Below are positions 6,807 through 8,330 of a stretch of DNA of 8,330 nucleotides, piece after piece; position 1 is the stretch's first letter, and every line of letters starts with the position of its first letter. Under the pieces are notes generated by a model, which was not told the origin of the DNA, made no database searches, and worked only from the letters and a program-made list of their open reading frames with translations. The DNA lies in contig JAHILS010000082.1 in NCBI GenBank assembly GCA_018896835.1, positions 1 to 8,330 on the forward strand, in the 5' to 3' direction. The translations under genes and the position numbers were made by a program. This stretch comes from Patescibacteria group bacterium (GTDB lineage Bacteria > Patescibacteriota > Patescibacteriia > UBA9934).

Positions 6807-6843
6807 AAAAAACAGCACCCAGGATATCCGAGTGCTGTTTTTT
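6807..6843 (-). terminator. rplJL operon terminator
   Basis: Inverted repeat AAAAAACAGCAC (6807-6818) and GTGCTGTTTTTT (6832-6843) with a 13-base loop that itself holds the palindrome GGATATCC. Read on the minus strand, the CAGCAC/GTGCTG stem is followed by a run of seven T, directly after the rplL stop at 6849. Confidence 0.85.
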
Positions 6844-6848
6844 GTATT

Positions 6849-7253
6849 TTACTTAACTGTTACTACTGCTCCTGCTTCTTCAAGCTTCTTCTTCATTTCA
6901 TCAGATTCTGCTTTTGAAACTCCAGCTTTGATTACTTTTGGTGCTGCGTCTACTAGGTCTTTTGCTTCTTTTAGTCCAAGACCTGTGATTTCACGGACAA
7001 CCTTGATAACGCTGATTTTGCTATCACCTGATGATGTTACTTCAACATCGAATGATGTTTTTTCTTCTTCAACAGCTGCGGCTGCGGCTGGTGCTGCCAT
7101 CATAGCCATTGGAGCGGCTGCTGATACTCCGAACTTATCTTCAAGAACTTTTACTAAATCTGCTAGGTCAATAACTGACATTTGTTCAATTTGCTCAACT
7201 AGAGCCTTGAACTTTTCAGGTACTTCTACCTGTGTTTTTGTTTCTTCACTCAT
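6849..7253 (-). CDS. rplL: Large ribosomal subunit protein bL12 (L7/L12)
   Basis: A 134-residue stalk protein that recruits translation factors to the ribosome. The N-terminal dimerisation domain has MSVIDLADLVKVLEDKFGVS (about 25-44). The hinge is alanine-rich (AAAPMAMMAAPAAAAAVEEE, about 45-64). The C-terminal domain has the near-invariant core IKVVREITGLGLKEAKDLVD and ends in EEAGAVVTVK. It is slightly longer than usual because of a charged N-terminal extension of about ten residues. It follows rplJ after 24 bases, the standard order, and is followed by a strong terminator. The leader TAATTAACACATTCAT before the ATG has no Shine-Dalgarno match, which is notable for a protein needed in several copies per ribosome. 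Confidence 0.97.
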   Translation of the reverse strand: MSEETKTQVEVPEKFKALVEQIEQMSVIDLADLVKVLEDKFGVSAAAPMAMMAAPAAAAAVEEEKTSFDVEVTSSGDSKISVIKVVREITGLGLKEAKDLVDAAPKVIKAGVSKAESDEMKKKLEEAGAVVTVK

Positions 7254-7277
7254 ATGAATGTGTTAATTAGCTAAAAA

Positions 7278-7805
7278 TTAAACGGACTTTTGTTTTGCTA
7301 CTGCGTCAAGCACAGTAACAAGACCGCGAATATTGCCTGCAAGCACTCGTACAAATCCAGAGACTGGTGCGTTGAGCGAACCAACCATCTTGGATAGTAA
7401 CTCTTGCTTGCTTGGCAAAGACGCCAATTGGGTCACTTCTTCTGCTGACAAACCCTTTCCTTCAAGCACACCAGCTGCGAAGACGAAGCTTTCGTTCTTC
7501 TTTGAATACTCCTTAAGGAGTTTTGCAGCTGATACCTCGTCGTCAAAAGAGATAGCAGTGAGAATTGATCCATTAAATGACTTTGGATCTACACCCTCAA
7601 GTCCGGCTTCCTTGGCAGCAATGGCAAGAAGAGATTTCTTTGTAATAAAGACTTCTACTCCTTTTTCCTTACCTGCCTTACGGATTTCGTCGGCTTGAGC
7701 CATGGTAAATCCAGATATTGAAGTAAAAGCAGCTGACTTCATGGTTTTGAATTTCTCCACCACTTTGTCGACTATTTCCTTCTTTTGTATCTTGGACTTT
7801 GCCAT
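7278..7805 (-). CDS. rplJ: Large ribosomal subunit protein uL10
   Basis: A 175-residue protein that anchors L12 dimers to 23S rRNA and acts as autogenous repressor of its own operon. The start is the ATG at 7805, giving MAKSKIQKKEIVDKVVEKFK, the usual L10 N-terminus. The GTG at 7838 would add 11 residues (SFYSRIIIIR) encoded by the leader hairpins and is rejected. Recognisable segments are SAAFTSISGFTMAQADEIRK, VFITKKSLLAIAAKEAG (the L10 'K-N-T/S-L' region) and LASLPSKQELLSKMVGSLNA with VRVLAGN near the end. The C-terminal helix that binds L12 is present. It is preceded by an L10-type leader RNA and a sigma70-type promoter, with no clear Shine-Dalgarno site. Confidence 0.95.
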   Translation of the reverse strand: MAKSKIQKKEIVDKVVEKFKTMKSAAFTSISGFTMAQADEIRKAGKEKGVEVFITKKSLLAIAAKEAGLEGVDPKSFNGSILTAISFDDEVSAAKLLKEYSKKNESFVFAAGVLEGKGLSAEEVTQLASLPSKQELLSKMVGSLNAPVSGFVRVLAGNIRGLVTVLDAVAKQKSV

Positions 7806-7820
7806 ACGAATTATTATTAT

Positions 7821-7854
7821 CCGTGAATAAAAACTCACGGCCTTAATGCCGTGA
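7821..7854 (-). promoter_or_regulatory. Attenuator-like terminator with alternative hairpin before rplJ
   Basis: On the minus strand, TCACGGC (7854-7848) and GCCGTGA (7841-7835) form a 7-bp stem with loop ATTAAG, followed by GTTTTTATT: a compact intrinsic terminator inside the rplJ leader. A second copy of TCACGG (7826-7821) can pair with the same CCGTGA (7840-7835), placing the T-run in a loop. The two hairpins exclude each other, which is the layout of a transcription attenuator. It lies about 15 bases before the rplJ ATG. Confidence 0.65.
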
Positions 7855-7885
7855 AAACAATGGGGATCTGATCGAATGGTCGATC

Positions 7886-7944
7886 ATATAGCCTCGATAG
7901 GACTTACGCTTTTGCAAGCAACCTATTGTCTTTAGCATTAAGTT
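7886..7944 (-). ncRNA. L10 leader RNA (autoregulatory L10-binding element)
   Basis: The 5' part of the rplJ mRNA leader resembles the bacterial L10 leader. On the minus strand GACAATAGG (7930-7922) pairs through AATAGG with CCTAT in CCTATCGAGG (7901-7892); the GAC...GAGG flanks fit the kink-turn that L10 binds. Between them GCTT-GCAA-AAGC forms a 4-bp stem with a GNRA tetraloop. After it comes TGATCGA-CCAT-TCGATCA (7886-7869), a perfect 7-bp hairpin. Excess L10-L12 would bind here and lower rplJL expression. The assignment is from memory of the consensus, without a covariance search. Confidence 0.7.
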
Positions 7945-7950
7945 GTCCAA

Positions 7951-7979
7951 AGTATAGGATATTCCATAATTTGTGTCAA
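7951..7979 (-). promoter_or_regulatory. rplJL promoter
   Basis: The minus strand has a perfect -35 TTGACA (7979-7974), a 17-base spacer and TATACT as -10 (7956-7951). RNA should start near 7944, giving a leader of about 139 bases before the rplJ ATG at 7805. This is the best promoter in the window. Confidence 0.85.
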
Positions 7980-7986
7980 ACAATCG

Positions 7987-8015
7987 CCCGCCCGAGCATT
8001 CAAGCAACGGGCGGG
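7987..8015 (-). terminator. GC-rich hairpin after the small ORF, probable terminator
   Basis: CCCGCCCG (7987-7994) and CGGGCGGG (8008-8015) form a perfect all-GC 8-bp stem with a 13-base loop. On the minus strand it is followed by CGATTGTTTG, a poor T-run that merges into the rplJ -35 box. It lies 22 bases beyond the stop of the 55-aa ORF, so it may end that transcript and insulate rplJ. Confidence 0.5.
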
Positions 8016-8037
8016 AACGCGAGGTTGAGTAAATGAT

Positions 8038-8205
8038 CTACCCGTCAGCGTCAGCCAAGTCGGCATCGCGCGGGGCGCTCTGTATCAACTCGTTGATGGT
8101 CGCGGCAGCCGCCTGGGCTGCCAGCTCCTCGTCGCCGTAGAGAGCGAGGTACTCCTCGTAGAAGATGGAGACCAGATCGCCCAGGGTGACGGCAGACTCT
8201 GACAT
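8038..8205 (-). CDS. Small acidic protein of unknown function, GC-rich gene
   Basis: A 55-residue ORF starting MSESAVTLGDLVSIFYEEY and ending DADLADADG. The ATG at 8205 follows GGAGGT by four bases, a near-ideal Shine-Dalgarno arrangement. The protein is strongly acidic and probably mostly helical: a first helix with hydrophobics (LGDLVSIFYEEYLALYG), a second rich in alanine (DEELAAQAAAATINELIQS), then an acidic tail. There is no signal peptide or cysteine. By hand count the gene is about 67% GC, with codons such as CTG, GTC, GAG and GCC, quite unlike its AT-rich neighbours. It sits alone between a terminator-like hairpin upstream and a GC hairpin downstream, just before the rplJ promoter. 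I do not recognise the family. The frame stays open upstream to the window edge, but the ribosome-binding site supports this start. Confidence 0.7.
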   Translation of the reverse strand: MSESAVTLGDLVSIFYEEYLALYGDEELAAQAAAATINELIQSAPRDADLADADG

Positions 8206-8209
8206 TTCG

Positions 8210-8215
8210 ACCTCC
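8210..8215 (-). promoter_or_regulatory. Shine-Dalgarno site of the 55-aa ORF
   Basis: The minus strand reads GGAGGT, four bases before the ATG at 8205. It decides the start of an ORF whose frame is otherwise open to the window edge. Directly upstream, GTTCCCG and CGGGGAC (8235-8229 and 8225-8219) can form a 7-bp stem with a CAA loop and one G-U pair. Confidence 0.75.
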
Positions 8216-8257
8216 GATGTCCCCGTTGCGGGAACTGTGGATGAGGGTTGAGGGTCC

Positions 8258-8290
8258 TTAAAAAGATTAACACGCCATGGTATGGCGTGT
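8258..8290 (-). terminator. Probable terminator of an upstream gene outside the window
   Basis: ACACGCCAT (8270-8278) and ATGGCGTGT (8282-8290) form a perfect 9-bp stem with a three-base loop. On the minus strand it is followed by TAATCTTTTTAA, so it probably ends a minus-strand transcript coming from beyond the right edge. The edge itself (8291-8330) holds a further small inverted repeat, TTGGAT/ATCCAA (8303-8317), and no gene I can support. Confidence 0.6.
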
Positions 8291-8330
8291 CTAATAAATG
8301 TATTGGATTTTATCCAACCAAATGGCTCAA

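Noticed and set aside
7806..7838. N-terminal extension of L10 from the GTG at 7838
   Set aside because: It would be translated from the attenuator hairpin; the standard L10 N-terminus begins at the ATG at 7805.
8085..8273. 62-codon minus-strand ORF rich in serine, proline and arginine
   Set aside because: It overlaps the 55-aa gene in another frame, has no Shine-Dalgarno site and has a low-complexity composition typical of a shadow of GC-rich coding DNA.

Overview
The window looks like a piece of a Candidate Phyla Radiation (Patescibacteria) genome, possibly Parcubacteria-like. This is inferred from protein style and not from a marker search. The genes are compact and close-packed, the DNA is fairly AT-rich, TsaB appears in a very short divergent form, and one large membrane protein joins a degenerate phosphatase-like domain to a beta-propeller. 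UGA is used as a stop, so the code appears standard and not the UGA=Gly code of Gracilibacteria/SR1.

Layout: (1) The 3' end of an AlkD-like DNA alkylation repair gene on the plus strand (to 323), whose stop overlaps the stop of a convergent minus-strand gene. (2) A minus-strand operon transcribed from about 2190 down to 320: a winged-helix regulator with a degenerate nucleotidyltransferase-like domain, a short TsaB-like protein (ATGA overlap) and a five-helix MscS-type membrane protein. (3) Divergent from it, a 726-residue PP2C-like/membrane/beta-propeller protein ending in a 15-bp bidirectional terminator. (4) A minus-strand operon gpsA - tspO - PD-(D/E)XK nuclease, with gaps of one and five bases; gpsA appears to be leaderless. 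(5) The minus-strand ribosomal operon rplJ-rplL with a strong sigma70-type promoter, an L10 leader RNA and an attenuator-like terminator. (6) Upstream of that, a strikingly GC-rich island (about 7985-8256) with a 55-residue acidic ORF that has a perfect Shine-Dalgarno site and is enclosed by hairpins.

How the parts work together: the rplJL unit makes the L10/L12 stalk and probably controls itself through L10 binding to its leader. In that leader the first bases of the transcript are complementary to the loop and ascending arm of the terminator hairpin just before rplJ. The gpsA unit combines glycerol-3-phosphate formation, a TspO membrane protein and a RecB/Cas4-type nuclease, with no obvious shared pathway. 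Most genes lack a recognisable Shine-Dalgarno site. The exceptions are the regulator (11-base match) and the GC-rich small ORF.

The best candidates for something undescribed are the GC-rich 55-aa gene, the three-way L10 leader switch, and the pseudophosphatase-propeller membrane protein. I saw no CRISPR array, transposon, phage gene or convincing tRNA.
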